Shown: positions 9,116 to 18,428, counted from the first letter of the stretch. The stretch: DNA of 64,000 bases from CAZHJK01 sp964533275 (GCA_964533275.1 CAZHJK010000003.1:1-64000); one strand, 5' to 3'. Notes: generated from the letters alone by a model not told the origin. Program-made: numbers and translations.

Positions 9116-9964
9116 ATGAGATTAAATATGTCTATTAGTAAGGGACAAAAATTGTTTTTGTTTCTTTTTTTTGCCATAAGTATAATAATCATTGGATTTA
9201 TACAATATCAAGAAGTATTAATTAAAACAATAGAAAGAGTGCATAGCGAGTTTATTATAGCCAATATAAACGACTACCAAAAAATAGAAGAAGATAGTAT
9301 AATCTATCATTATAATGATGAAATTGACATTGAAAATATCCAGGAGATAGCTTCAATAACTCAAGAAATGGTTAATCAAGTAAATAAGAATTTTGCCCAA
9401 GAAAAAAAAGAAGCTTTTAATGTAGTTATTTATCCTAATTCTATGGAGATGAATTCAGGATTAAGATTATCCTCCCAGGAGAGAACCCTAGGTGCCTATT
9501 ATGGAGGAAATATTTTTCTACTATCCCCTACCCAATTAAATAGTAGTAATACTCCTATAGAAAACATTATACTTCACGAATATACCCATTTGCTTGTAGA
9601 GAAAAGAACTAAGGGATATCATCCTATATGGTTTACTGAGGGGGTTGCCCTATACCAAGAATATTTAATAACAGGATATGAATGGGGAGAGAATTATGAC
9701 TACAATAATATACCCTATACAATAGGGCAGCTTCAAAACGATTTTTATCATTTAGATACCTTTAAGGCATATCGTTCATCTTTTTTAAGGGTGAGATTTA
9801 TTACTGAAATTTACGGTGAAGAAATCCTCTTAGATATAATGAATGAGTTAGGTAATGGCAATAGCTATGAAGACTCAATAAATAACATTTTAGGAAAAAA
9901 CTATAAAGATTTAGAAAATAACTTTATGCTATGGTATGAGAGTAATTTTTATGATAAACTCTAA
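9116..9964 (+). CDS. Membrane-anchored peptidase MA-type zinc metallopeptidase
   Basis: 282 residues. A hydrophobic segment at about 12-31 (LFLFLFFAISIIIIGFI) looks like an uncleaved signal anchor. The catalytic HEYTH motif is at 154-158 and the third zinc ligand is probably E175 in WFTEGVALYQEY, typical of gluzincins of the MA-like clan. The rest is therefore predicted extracytoplasmic. GGGGGAGGG precedes ATG 9116. It stands alone between a terminator and the murA leader. The substrate is unknown; similar clostridial proteins are annotated only as peptidase MA family metallohydrolases. Confidence 0.8.
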   Translation: MRLNMSISKGQKLFLFLFFAISIIIIGFIQYQEVLIKTIERVHSEFIIANINDYQKIEEDSIIYHYNDEIDIENIQEIASITQEMVNQVNKNFAQEKKEAFNVVIYPNSMEMNSGLRLSSQERTLGAYYGGNIFLLSPTQLNSSNTPIENIILHEYTHLLVEKRTKGYHPIWFTEGVALYQEYLITGYEWGENYDYNNIPYTIGQLQNDFYHLDTFKAYRSSFLRVRFITEIYGEEILLDIMNELGNGNSYEDSINNILGKNYKDLENNFMLWYESNFYDKL

Positions 9965-10035
9965 TAGGAAAACAAAGTAAACTAGGTATTTAAGAGGAAA
10001 GGACACAGAGAATGTGCCCAAAATCCATGACATTA

Positions 10036-10070
10036 TATATTATAGGAAAGTTCTACTTTCCTATAATATA
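10036..10070. other. Perfect 15-bp hairpin between peptidase and murA genes
   Basis: TATATTATAGGAAAG, loop TTCTA, CTTTCCTATAATATA. No T run follows, so it is not a standard terminator on the + strand; it may still end or stabilise the peptidase mRNA. The gap 9965-10200 contains nothing else I can assign apart from the hairpin at 10162. Confidence 0.5.
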
Positions 10071-10161
10071 TAAATAGTTATAAAAAAGAATTTTACAAGA
10101 ATGACTTTTGAAATATTAATTTTTAAAACCGGGAACTTATGGATGAAGGGATGGTGAAGGT

Positions 10162-10191
10162 CTATGAACATACTCTAGGGTATATTCATAG
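10162..10191 (+). promoter_or_regulatory. Hairpin with mini-ORF in the murA leader
   Basis: CTATGAACATAC and GTATATTCATAG pair at 11 of 12 positions around TCTAGG. GGTGAAGG (10153-10160) before it would serve an ATG at 10164 that encodes only MNIL and stops. The murA start ATG 10201 follows 9 nt after the stem and has no Shine-Dalgarno of its own, so the stem may bring the upstream site close to the start, or regulate it. Confidence 0.45.
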
Positions 10192-10200
10192 TCAACATAT

Positions 10201-11460
10201 ATGGAAAAACTACTTATTAATGGCGGGAAAAGGCTTTTTGGAAAAATTAGAATTGGTGGGGCTAAAAATGCAGCCGTAGCTATTATTCCAGCTACAATTC
10301 TATCTAATGACACATGTATAATAGAAAACTTACCTGATATAAACGATGTTAAGCAATTAAAAAATATTTTGTTGGCATTATCTTCAGAGATTGAACAACA
10401 TCATTATTCAAAGATGAAAATCGATACATCAACTATAAATAAATTTGAGGTTTTAGGGGATTGTCCCAGGAGCATGAGAGCTTCTTACTATTTTATAGGG
10501 GCTATGTTAGGTCGCTTTGGAAAGGCAACTGTATCCTTGCCAGGGGGATGTAATATAGGAGTTCGTCCAATCGATCAACATATAAAGGGATTTGAAGCTT
10601 TAGGTGCAAAGGTTACCATTGAACATGGAGTCGTACATGCCCAAGCAGAGGAGCTAAAGGGTGCAGCTATATTCTTAGATGTTGTAAGTGTAGGTGCCAC
10701 CATTAATATAATGTTGGCTGCCACCAGAGCAAAGGGGACTACTACTATTGAAAATGCAGCAAAGGAACCCCATGTTGTTGATGTTGCAAACTTTTTAAAT
10801 GCCATGGGTGCTAATATTAAGGGAGCAGGAACAGATATTATTAAAATTAAGGGTGTAGAAGAGATGCATGGCTGTGAATATATGGTTATACCTGATCAGA
10901 TAGAGGCAGGAACCTATATGTTAGCGGCGGCAGCTACCCAAGGTGATGTGACAATAGAAAACATTATTCCTAAGCACCTTGAATCAATATCTGCTAAGTT
11001 GATTGAAATGGGTGTTGATGTAAATGAATTTGACGATAGTATTCAGATCACTAGGATGGGAAAAAAATTAAAGCATGCTAATGTAAAAACACAACCCTAT
11101 CCAGGTTTCCCAACTGATTTACAGCAACCCATGTCAGTTTTATTATCTATTGCCTCAGGAACTAGTATAGTAACTGAAAGTATTTGGGAAAATAGATTTC
11201 TTCATGTAGATGAGTTAAAAAGAATGGGAGCAAATGTAAAGGTAGAGGGTAGAGTTGCTATTATAGAAGGTATAGAAAAGCTATCTGGAGCCGAGGTAGT
11301 GGCAACTGATTTAAGAGCAGGGGCAGCTATGATTATTGCTGGACTTATAGGAGAGGGTGAAACCCTCATAGGTAATTTGATTCATATAGATAGAGGATAT
11401 GAAGATCTTGAGGAAAAATTATGTAGCCTAGGAGCAGATATAAGAAGAATTGATGTATAA
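10201..11460 (+). CDS. murA: UDP-N-acetylglucosamine 1-carboxyvinyltransferase (MurA)
   Basis: 419 residues, usual MurA length. It adds enolpyruvate from PEP to UDP-GlcNAc, the first committed peptidoglycan step, in the cytoplasm. GGAKNAAVAIIPA at the N-terminus carries the K-N substrate loop. The PGGCNIGVRPIDQHI loop places the PEP-reactive, fosfomycin-targeted cysteine at residue 117. DLRAGAAMIIAGL near the C-terminus is also conserved. Homology fixes the start at ATG 10201 because a TAG at 10189 blocks any longer frame. Most clostridia carry two MurA paralogues; this one sits next to walJ-htrA-rlmH. Confidence 0.95.
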   Translation: MEKLLINGGKRLFGKIRIGGAKNAAVAIIPATILSNDTCIIENLPDINDVKQLKNILLALSSEIEQHHYSKMKIDTSTINKFEVLGDCPRSMRASYYFIGAMLGRFGKATVSLPGGCNIGVRPIDQHIKGFEALGAKVTIEHGVVHAQAEELKGAAIFLDVVSVGATINIMLAATRAKGTTTIENAAKEPHVVDVANFLNAMGANIKGAGTDIIKIKGVEEMHGCEYMVIPDQIEAGTYMLAAAATQGDVTIENIIPKHLESISAKLIEMGVDVNEFDDSIQITRMGKKLKHANVKTQPYPGFPTDLQQPMSVLLSIASGTSIVTESIWENRFLHVDELKRMGANVKVEGRVAIIEGIEKLSGAEVVATDLRAGAAMIIAGLIGEGETLIGNLIHIDRGYEDLEEKLCSLGADIRRIDV

Positions 11461-11480
11461 AAAGCACACACTTATCATAT

Positions 11481-11557
11481 AAACATAGGGTGAAACTCCC
11501 GTGACTAAAATCCAGCAACCGTAAAACATTTAGGCAGATGCGGGTGGTGGATTTTTT
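11481..11557 (+). promoter_or_regulatory. Structured leader upstream of walJ with terminator-like stem
   Basis: GGGTGAAACTCCC (11488-11500) forms a small hairpin. GTGAC and GCAACCGTAA (11515-11524) follow. AAAATCCA...CC (from 11507) can pair with GG..TGGATTTT (to ~11555), giving an imperfect stem with T run that resembles an intrinsic terminator. The strings GGTGAAA-x-TCC, GTGAC and GCAAC-x-GTAA recall parts of the cobalamin riboswitch core, but the AGGGAA and CCTGCC parts are missing, so I do not assign a class. It could terminate murA or attenuate walJ. Confidence 0.45.
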
Positions 11558-11587
11558 AAGTGTCAAAATTTTAAGGGGGAATAAGTA

Positions 11588-12376
11588 ATGAAGCTTTGTA
11601 GTATTGCCAGCGGAAGTAGTGGTAATTGTATATATGTAGAAACTGAAAAAACCAAGCTCCTGATTGATTCCGGTTTAAGTGGGAAAATGGTTGCAAAGGG
11701 TTTAGAGCAAATAGGAACAGAGGGTAGCCAGCTTGATGGTATTCTTGTAACCCATGACCATAGCGACCATGTGAAGGGAGTGGGAATATTATCCAGAAAA
11801 TATGATATTCCAATATATGCAAATGCAGCTACTTGGGAAGAGATAAAGGATAGAATAGGAAAGATAGAGCAAAAGAACATAAAGTATTTTGAAAATAAGC
11901 ATCCCTTTGAAATAAAGGACTTCTTCGTTGAGCCCTTTTCAACCTCTCACGATGCTTGTGATTCCGTAGGCTTTAGCCTATATGGAAATAGTAAAAAAAT
12001 GAGTATAGCGACAGACTTAGGGTATATAGATAGCAATATACTAGAAAAAATATATGGAGCTGATATGGTAATTTTAGAGGCTAATCATGATGTTAACATG
12101 CTTACAATAGGACCATATCCATATTTTCTAAAAAGGCGTGTTTTAAGTGATGAGGGTCATTTATCAAATGATAGTGCAGGGAATGCCTTGGTTAAACTTG
12201 TGGAAATGGGATTACAAAGGGTATTGCTAGCTCATCTAAGCAGAGAAAACAATTTTCCCGAATTAGCTTATCAAACGGTATATAATATCCTTAAGGATAA
12301 CACAATAGATGTAGGCAAGGATATTTTAGTTGATGTAGCCCAAAGGGAAAAATTAAGTCAGCTTTATAGCCTTTAA
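11588..12376 (+). CDS. walJ: MBL-fold metallohydrolase WalJ/YycJ
   Basis: 262 residues of metallo-beta-lactamase fold. SIASGSSGNC at the N-terminus is the YycJ/VicX signature and the metal-binding HDHSDH is at residues 56-61. HLSREN near the C-terminus supplies another histidine region. In bacilli this gene follows the WalRK two-component system and is linked to cell-wall and DNA metabolism, possibly as a 5'-3' exonuclease. Here walRK is absent from the window, but walJ is still followed by htrA and rlmH, the usual yyc gene order. AAGGGGG precedes ATG 11588. Confidence 0.9.
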   Translation: MKLCSIASGSSGNCIYVETEKTKLLIDSGLSGKMVAKGLEQIGTEGSQLDGILVTHDHSDHVKGVGILSRKYDIPIYANAATWEEIKDRIGKIEQKNIKYFENKHPFEIKDFFVEPFSTSHDACDSVGFSLYGNSKKMSIATDLGYIDSNILEKIYGADMVILEANHDVNMLTIGPYPYFLKRRVLSDEGHLSNDSAGNALVKLVEMGLQRVLLAHLSRENNFPELAYQTVYNILKDNTIDVGKDILVDVAQREKLSQLYSL

Positions 12377-12394
12377 ATACCTGGAGGTGTTTTT

Positions 12395-13528
12395 ATGGAG
12401 GAATATCCAAATAACTATAGGACCCCTAGAAGGAGACCATCCCTTTTATCTTTTTTCGCTATTGCTATGCTGGGAGCTATCATTGGTGGAATAATAGTTA
12501 GTTATTATTTTTATCAAAAATTTGAAGATAACATAGGGACGCCAGGACAAAATCAAATATTAGGGCAACATCAAATTGTATATCCCCAGGGAGAGGATAT
12601 TACTATAGTTGAGGCAGTAGCGGATAAGGTAATGCCCGCAGTGGTTGGCATTCATACAATCGAGATCACCAGTGATTTTTTTATGAGACCAATAGAATCA
12701 GAAGGAGTAGGTACTGGGGTTATAATAAGCCGAGATGGAATTATATTGACAAATCATCATGTAATCACTGATAATCCAAGACAGATAACAGTGCAATTAA
12801 AGGATGGCAGAGAATTAAAGGCAGAAAAACTATGGTCAAATGCAAACATGGACCTAGGAGTTATTAAAATCGATGCAAATAATCTACCTATAGCAGAGCT
12901 AGGAGATTCTGACAATATTAAGGTTGGGCAGATAGCCGTTGCCATTGGGAACCCCCTGGGTTTAAGGTTTGAAAGAACAGTAACATCAGGTATTATAAGT
13001 GCTTTAAATAGGAGCATAATGATTAGTCAAAACAATATTGCAGAGGATCTTATACAAACAGATGCCTCTATTAATCCAGGCAATAGTGGAGGTCCTCTCT
13101 TAAATAATAAGGGCGAGGTTATTGGGATAAACACCTATAAAATACAAACAGGAGAAGGATTAGGATTTGCTATTCCCATAAATGTAGCAAGACCCATTGT
13201 AAATCAAATTATAGAATATGGAGAATTTAGACCCTCGGTTTTAGGAATTCAGGGTTTAGATCGTGAAATGGCAAGCTACTTTTCAGAGGATATAAAAATA
13301 GAAAAAGGTATTTTAATTATTGAAATAGATTCTAAAAGTAGTTCATATCAAGCAGGACTTAGAAATAACGATGTAATAACCCATATAGACGGTAAAGAGG
13401 TGAATACTATGATACAATTACGAACTGCTCTTTATAATCATCTTCCTGGAGACACAGTTAATATTACATATAATAGAGCTAATACCCAAATGGAAATTGA
13501 GGTAGTATTACAGGAAGGTTCTTTATAG
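12395..13528 (+). CDS. htrA: HtrA/DegP-type membrane serine protease with PDZ domain
   Basis: 377 residues. A transmembrane segment at about 20-42 (LSFFAIAMLGAIIGGIIVSY) anchors the protein. The trypsin-like domain carries H122 (TNHHV), D153 (DLGVIKI) and S231 (GNSGGPL). One PDZ domain covers about 275-370. It degrades or refolds misfolded proteins outside the membrane. CTGGAGGTG precedes ATG 12395, 18 bp after walJ, so both are probably co-transcribed. The neighbourhood matches HtrC/YycK of the yyc locus. A terminator follows at 13556. Confidence 0.93.
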   Translation: MEEYPNNYRTPRRRPSLLSFFAIAMLGAIIGGIIVSYYFYQKFEDNIGTPGQNQILGQHQIVYPQGEDITIVEAVADKVMPAVVGIHTIEITSDFFMRPIESEGVGTGVIISRDGIILTNHHVITDNPRQITVQLKDGRELKAEKLWSNANMDLGVIKIDANNLPIAELGDSDNIKVGQIAVAIGNPLGLRFERTVTSGIISALNRSIMISQNNIAEDLIQTDASINPGNSGGPLLNNKGEVIGINTYKIQTGEGLGFAIPINVARPIVNQIIEYGEFRPSVLGIQGLDREMASYFSEDIKIEKGILIIEIDSKSSSYQAGLRNNDVITHIDGKEVNTMIQLRTALYNHLPGDTVNITYNRANTQMEIEVVLQEGSL

Positions 13529-13555
13529 AAAAAGGACAGATAAGGAGCCGAATAC

Positions 13556-13590
13556 AGAAACGCCTTAAAGAAGGGGTTTCTTTTCTATTT
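13556..13590 (+). terminator. Rho-independent terminator after htrA
   Basis: AGAAAC-g-CCTT pairs with AAGG-g-GTTTCT around AAAG and is followed by a T-rich tract. Confidence 0.75.
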
Positions 13591-13641
13591 TAATGACATA
13601 GAGTATATTGTAGATAGTTTAAGGAGAAAGGATGTACCATC

Positions 13642-14112
13642 TTGAGAATAAAGGTTATAGCAGTGGGAAAATTAAAGGAGAATTATTTAAGGGAAGCCAT
13701 TACACATTATAGTAGGGGAATTAAAAAACATTGCCAATTTCAAATAATAGAGGTTTCAGATGAAAGGGCACCAGAAAAATATAGTAGTATAGAAATTGAA
13801 AGAGTAAGGATTAAAGAGGGTGAAAAAATATTACATCATGTTGATGTGTTATCCTATGTTATCGCACTAGTTATAAAGGGTAAGAAGAAAACAACTGAGG
13901 AACTTCAAAGAGACATTGAAAAGATTAATAATCTTTATAATAAAGAAATAATATTTATAATAGGTGGTTCCAATGGATTATCACCCGAGGTTTTGAAAAG
14001 GGCAAATGATAATTTATCCTTTTCCCCCATGACCTTTCCCCATCAATTAATGAGGGTAATTCTATTAGAACAGATTGAAAAAGTTATTTCTGGGTCTAAT
14101 TCTTTGGTTTAG
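13642..14112 (+). CDS. rlmH: 23S rRNA (pseudouridine1915-N3)-methyltransferase RlmH
   Basis: 156 residues, normal for this SPOUT methyltransferase. The N-terminus RIKVIAVGKLKENYLREAI and the SAM-binding knot FIIGGSNGLSPEV and MTFPHQLMRVILLEQ are diagnostic. It methylates helix 69 of 23S rRNA on assembled 70S ribosomes. The start is TTG 13642 in the usual family position; GAAAGG lies 11 nt upstream. The ATG at 13632 is out of frame. It lies 113 bp after htrA, behind a terminator, so it may have its own promoter. Confidence 0.95.
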   Translation: MRIKVIAVGKLKENYLREAITHYSRGIKKHCQFQIIEVSDERAPEKYSSIEIERVRIKEGEKILHHVDVLSYVIALVIKGKKKTTEELQRDIEKINNLYNKEIIFIIGGSNGLSPEVLKRANDNLSFSPMTFPHQLMRVILLEQIEKVISGSNSLV

Positions 14113-14169
14113 ATAAAATTTATAGTACAATAGAAAGGGTAAGAAGTCAAAATAGTTGGAGTGAAATTA

Positions 14170-16446
14170 ATGAAAAAATGTTCAATATGTAAGAAAAATA
14201 TAGCAGTAATATTTGCAACACAAATGGAAAATGGTAAAGCCGAAATGAAGGGCTTATGTATACAATGTGCAAAAAAGATGGGCATACCGGTAATGGACCA
14301 GCTTATGCAGCAAACAGGTATGACAGAGGAAGATATTGAGAGCCTAGCAGGGGAAATGGAAAATATGTTTGAGGATATGGATAGTGGTGAAGAGTCTGGA
14401 GATAATTCTCCTTTACTAAATATGATAAAAAACTCATTCCCTATGAAGAATAATTCTAAGGAAGAGCAGGAAGTTATAAATGATGCTTCTGTAATAAAGG
14501 AAGAACCAAAGGAGCAAAGTACAAAGAAAAATAAAAAATCAAAAAAGAAAAAGAAAAATTTGGAGCTCTATGGAATAAATCTTATTGATCGTGCCCATGA
14601 AGGTGAAATTGATACTATTATAGGGCGACAAAGAGAAATAGATAGAGTGGTTCAAATTCTAAATAGAAGAAATAAAAACAATCCTATATTAATCGGAGAG
14701 CCAGGAGTAGGAAAGACCGCTATAGCCGAAGGCTTAGCCGTAAGAATAATAGAAAAAAGGGTTCCGGCAAAGCTATTTAACACAGAAATTTATCTATTGG
14801 ATATGACAGCTATTGTGGCAGGAACACAATTCAGAGGACAATTTGAAGGACGCATGAAGGCAATTATAAAGGAAGCTACAGAATGCGGCAATATTATTTT
14901 AGTAATAGATGAAGTACACAATATAATGGGTGCCGGAGAGGTACATGGTGGAGTTATGAATGCCGCCAATATTTTAAAACCAGCATTGGCTAGGGGAGAG
15001 ATTCAAATAATGGGTGCCACTACCCTAGAGGAATATAGAAAGCATATTGAAAAGGATTCTGCACTGGAAAGAAGATTTCAACCAGTATTAGTGGAGGAAC
15101 CAACTATTGAGGAATCAATAGAAATAGTAAAGGGAATAGCAGGTTATTATGAAGACTATCATCATGTAAAGTTTTCCCAAGAGGTTATTGAAGCCGCAGT
15201 AAAGATGTCCGATAGGTATATCACCGATAGATATCTGCCGGACAAGGCTATTGATATAATAGATGAGGCAGGTTCTAGAGTTAATCTAATAAATCAAGGA
15301 TTAGTTGAATTAGAAGCCCTTGGGGAAGAATTAGAAAAGATACAGGATTTAAAGGATAGGGCAGCACAAAATAATGATTATGAAATGGCGGCTCAATATA
15401 AAATAGAAGAAATTAATATACAAAATAAAATAAGTGATATTGAAAAGAATACCGAAATAGAAATCACTCTAGAGGATATTGCAGGAGTAATAGAGGCTTG
15501 GACTAAAATACCTGTACAGAAAATTACCGAGGAAGAAGCCGAAAAACTATTAAAGCTAGAGGATAAACTTCATGAGCGAATTGTGGGTCAAAATCCAGCA
15601 GTAGAAAAGCTGTCCCGTACAATTCGAAGAAATCGTTCTGGATTTAGGAAGAAGAAAAAGCCAGCTTCTTTTATCTTTGTTGGACCTACAGGAGTGGGGA
15701 AGACAGAGGTTGTAAGAGCATTAGCAACAGAGCTTTTTGGTACTGAGGAAGCCTTGATTAGGTTAGATATGTCAGAATATATGGAGAAGCACACCGTTTC
15801 CAAGCTAATAGGATCCCCTCCAGGATATGTAGGCTATGATGAGGGAGGGCAGCTAACAGAAAAGGTAAGAAGGAAGCCCTATTCAGTAATCCTCCTAGAT
15901 GAAATAGAAAAGGCTCATCCAGATGTCTTTAATATGCTTCTACAAATACTAGAGGACGGAAGGTTAACCGATAGTCAGGGAAGAACAACATTCTTTGAAA
16001 ACACAGTAATTGTAATGACCTCCAATGCAGGCAGTCACCTAAAGTCCAGTGGATATGGCTTTGCCAAGGAAGGCTATGAGCATATGGAAAGCCGAATAAA
16101 GGATGTATTAAAGGAAACCTTCAGACCAGAATTTTTAAATAGAGTGGATAATATAATTGTATTTTCTAAACTTACCAAGGAAGAATTACGAGAAATCGTA
16201 GATCTTATGCTTAAAGAAGTTATGGAGGAAGTAAAAGAAAATGGTATGACAATAGAAGTATCAGAGGAAGTTAAGGATCTTATATTAGAAAAGGGCTATG
16301 ATGAACAATATGGGGCACGCCCATTAAGAAGGACAATACAAGAATATATAGAAGATGAAATAGCAGAAGCATTTCTGCATAGAAAAATAGCCCAGGGAGA
16401 CCATGTAAAAATAGAATTAGAAAATAATAAAATTATACTAAAATAA
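14170..16446 (+). CDS. clpE: ClpE-like AAA+ protease ATPase with N-terminal zinc finger
   Basis: About 758 residues. The N-terminus has a treble-clef-like zinc finger (CSIC ... CIQC, residues ~4-36) instead of the Clp-N repeats of ClpC, which points to ClpE. Two AAA modules follow, with Walker A GEPGVGKT (176-183) and GPTGVGKT (505-512), a UVR-type coiled segment near 393-425, and a C-terminal D2-small domain. It should unfold substrates for ClpP. An acidic then lysine-rich linker (residues ~85-140) is unusually long. ATG 14170 is chosen because TTGGAGTG (14156-14163) is its binding site; GTG 14161 lies inside it. A weak CtsR half-site only is present upstream. Confidence 0.88.
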   Translation: MKKCSICKKNIAVIFATQMENGKAEMKGLCIQCAKKMGIPVMDQLMQQTGMTEEDIESLAGEMENMFEDMDSGEESGDNSPLLNMIKNSFPMKNNSKEEQEVINDASVIKEEPKEQSTKKNKKSKKKKKNLELYGINLIDRAHEGEIDTIIGRQREIDRVVQILNRRNKNNPILIGEPGVGKTAIAEGLAVRIIEKRVPAKLFNTEIYLLDMTAIVAGTQFRGQFEGRMKAIIKEATECGNIILVIDEVHNIMGAGEVHGGVMNAANILKPALARGEIQIMGATTLEEYRKHIEKDSALERRFQPVLVEEPTIEESIEIVKGIAGYYEDYHHVKFSQEVIEAAVKMSDRYITDRYLPDKAIDIIDEAGSRVNLINQGLVELEALGEELEKIQDLKDRAAQNNDYEMAAQYKIEEINIQNKISDIEKNTEIEITLEDIAGVIEAWTKIPVQKITEEEAEKLLKLEDKLHERIVGQNPAVEKLSRTIRRNRSGFRKKKKPASFIFVGPTGVGKTEVVRALATELFGTEEALIRLDMSEYMEKHTVSKLIGSPPGYVGYDEGGQLTEKVRRKPYSVILLDEIEKAHPDVFNMLLQILEDGRLTDSQGRTTFFENTVIVMTSNAGSHLKSSGYGFAKEGYEHMESRIKDVLKETFRPEFLNRVDNIIVFSKLTKEELREIVDLMLKEVMEEVKENGMTIEVSEEVKDLILEKGYDEQYGARPLRRTIQEYIEDEIAEAFLHRKIAQGDHVKIELENNKIILK

Positions 16447-16456
16447 GGTATATGTA

Positions 16457-16485
16457 GGGAACGGAGCCCTCTCCGTTCCGTTTTT
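16457..16485 (+). terminator. TAGGGAACG-family palindrome acting as terminator
   Basis: GGAACGGAG, loop CCCT, CTCCGTTCC, followed by GTTTTT. It belongs to the same repeat family as 21353-21374 and 21406-21426. Its position after clpE fits a terminator. Confidence 0.65.
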
Positions 16486-16488
16486 AAA

Positions 16489-16540
16489 AGAAGCAAAGGG
16501 GACAGAAGCAAAGGGGACGGTTCTTTTTGCTTCTTTTTTT
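16489..16540. repeat. REP-like palindrome (GGGGACGG family), copy 2, with internal duplication
   Basis: The 15-mer AGAAGCAAAGGGGAC occurs twice in tandem (16489-16503 and 16504-16518). AGAAGCAAA of the second copy pairs with TTTGCTTCT (16526-16534) and a T run follows, so it can also act as a terminator between convergent clpE and prfC. Confidence 0.7.
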
Positions 16541-16577
16541 GCTAAAAAGTGTATAATAGCAGCCTTTGCTGTTCTTT

Positions 16578-18173
16578 TTATATTGAGGTTTCCTTTAGTA
16601 TTAAATCCTTATTTCGTTCTTCTATGGTTCTTATTGACCACTCATATTCGAATAGTAATACTGGGTTTTCATCCTTATTTTTAACTAAAAGGGTATCCAT
16701 TGTTTTGGATAGGGTTCTTGGGTTAAAGTTCTCATTTTCTACCCATCGAATAAAACGATAGGGAAGGGGCTGCATTATAATATCAACACCATATTCATTT
16801 TTTAGTCGATATTCTAAAACTTCAAATTGCAATACTCCGACTACACCTACAATCAACTCTTCAACACCGATATTAGGTTGTTTATATACCTGTATTGCTC
16901 CTTCTTGGGCTAATTGATTAATACCCTTTAAAAATTGTTTTCGTTTAAGGGCATTTTTAGTATAAACCTTAGAAAAATGTTCAGGAGCAAATTGTGGAAT
17001 ATCCTTGTATCTCAGCTTTGATTGATCTTGGCAAAGGGTATCGCCGATATTAAAAATACCAGGGTCATGAATTCCAATAATATCTCCAGGATAAGCAGTA
17101 TCAACAATAAGGCGATCCTGGGCCAAAAATTGTTGAGGCTGAGATAATTTAATTTTTTTATCCTTTTGAACATGATTAACTGTCATGCCCTTTTCGAATA
17201 CACCGGAACATATTCTTAAAAAGGCTATTCTATCCCTATGGGCAGGGTTCATATTAGCTTGTATTTTAAAAATAAACCCAGAAAAATTATCTGACGAAGG
17301 GTCAATAGAACCTAAATTACTTTCTCTAGGGATTGGTGGTGTAGTAATACTTAGGAAGGATTTCAAAAAGGGTTCTACACCAAAATTTGTAAGTGCACTT
17401 CCAAAGAATACTGGGGTTAGATTTCCATTTAAAATTTGCTCTAGATTAAAATCATCACCGGCTACACTTAATAATTCTATATCATCAACAAGTTTTTCAT
17501 GGAGAAAATCACCTAATAAGTTCTTAAACTTTTCATCTGTTATATTTCCTGATGATGATTTAGCGATGGATTGTCCATGATTTCCATCACCAAAAAGTTC
17601 AATTTGATTTTTTTTACGGTTAAATACACCCCTAAAGTCTTTTCCCTCTCCGATGGGCCAATTCATAGGGTAGGAACGAATGCCAAGAACCTTTTCAATA
17701 TCCTCGAGGAGCTCAAAGGGATCCCTTCCCTCCCGATCCATTTTATTAATAAAGGTAAAGATGGGAATTCCCCTCATTTTACAAACTTGAAAAAGCTTTT
17801 TAGTTTGCTCTTCAACACCCTTTGCTGAATCTATTACCATTACAGCACTATCAGCTGCCATAAGGGTTCTATAGGTATCCTCGCTAAAATCCTGATGCCC
17901 AGGAGTATCTAGTATATTAATACAAAAACCATCATATTCAAATTGTAGTACGCTGGAGGTTACGGATATACCTCTTTGTTTTTCTATTTCCATCCAATCT
18001 GATACTGCATGTTTACTAGAACGCCTTGATTTAACTGTACCTGCAGAGCGAATAGCTCCTCCATATAAAAGAAACTTTTCAGTTAAAGTGGTTTTTCCAG
18101 CATCTGGATGAGAAATAATTGCAAAGGTTCTTCTTCTTTTAACTTCCTCTATAAAGCTTATCTTTTCTGCCAT
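16578..18173 (-). CDS. prfC: Peptide chain release factor 3
   Basis: 531 residues, full-length RF3. The GTPase domain has G1 SHPDAGKTTLTEK (about 20-32), G3 DTPGHQDFSEDTYRTL and G4 NKMDREGRDP. The middle domain contains FGSALTNFGVEPFL and the C-terminal region VGVLQFEVLEYRL. It recycles RF1/RF2 from terminated ribosomes. Start ATG 18173 has AAAGGAAG upstream on the minus strand. It is single, convergent with clpE. The 18174-18566 gap separates it from the divergent marR gene. Confidence 0.96.
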   Translation of the reverse strand: MAEKISFIEEVKRRRTFAIISHPDAGKTTLTEKFLLYGGAIRSAGTVKSRRSSKHAVSDWMEIEKQRGISVTSSVLQFEYDGFCINILDTPGHQDFSEDTYRTLMAADSAVMVIDSAKGVEEQTKKLFQVCKMRGIPIFTFINKMDREGRDPFELLEDIEKVLGIRSYPMNWPIGEGKDFRGVFNRKKNQIELFGDGNHGQSIAKSSSGNITDEKFKNLLGDFLHEKLVDDIELLSVAGDDFNLEQILNGNLTPVFFGSALTNFGVEPFLKSFLSITTPPIPRESNLGSIDPSSDNFSGFIFKIQANMNPAHRDRIAFLRICSGVFEKGMTVNHVQKDKKIKLSQPQQFLAQDRLIVDTAYPGDIIGIHDPGIFNIGDTLCQDQSKLRYKDIPQFAPEHFSKVYTKNALKRKQFLKGINQLAQEGAIQVYKQPNIGVEELIVGVVGVLQFEVLEYRLKNEYGVDIIMQPLPYRFIRWVENENFNPRTLSKTMDTLLVKNKDENPVLLFEYEWSIRTIEERNKDLILKETSI

Positions 18174-18428
18174 TTTCTATCTTCCTTTGTTAATTTATTG
18201 AGTTATAAAAATTTTCTAAATTTAATAATTTCCAATAAATTTATTTAGATAATAGTGTTCTAAAATTAATCAATATCTGACTCACTATTATATTTTTTAA
18301 CACAAACTTTATTTTATCACAGAAGTTATTATATTAATAATTTTTTTACTAATAAATCTAGAATGATTACATCTTTTCTTATGTAGATAAGAATGAAAAA
18401 AATAGTTCAAAAAAAATTTAAAAAAGTC

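Noticed and set aside
11488..11524. Complete cobalamin riboswitch
   Set aside because: Only three of the conserved strings are present; the AGGGAA and CCTGCC segments are missing and the element is too short.
14135..14156. CtsR operator upstream of the ClpE-like gene
   Set aside because: Only one AGTCAAA half-site is present; the other heptad (AGGGTAA) matches 4 of 7 positions and the NAN spacer is wrong.
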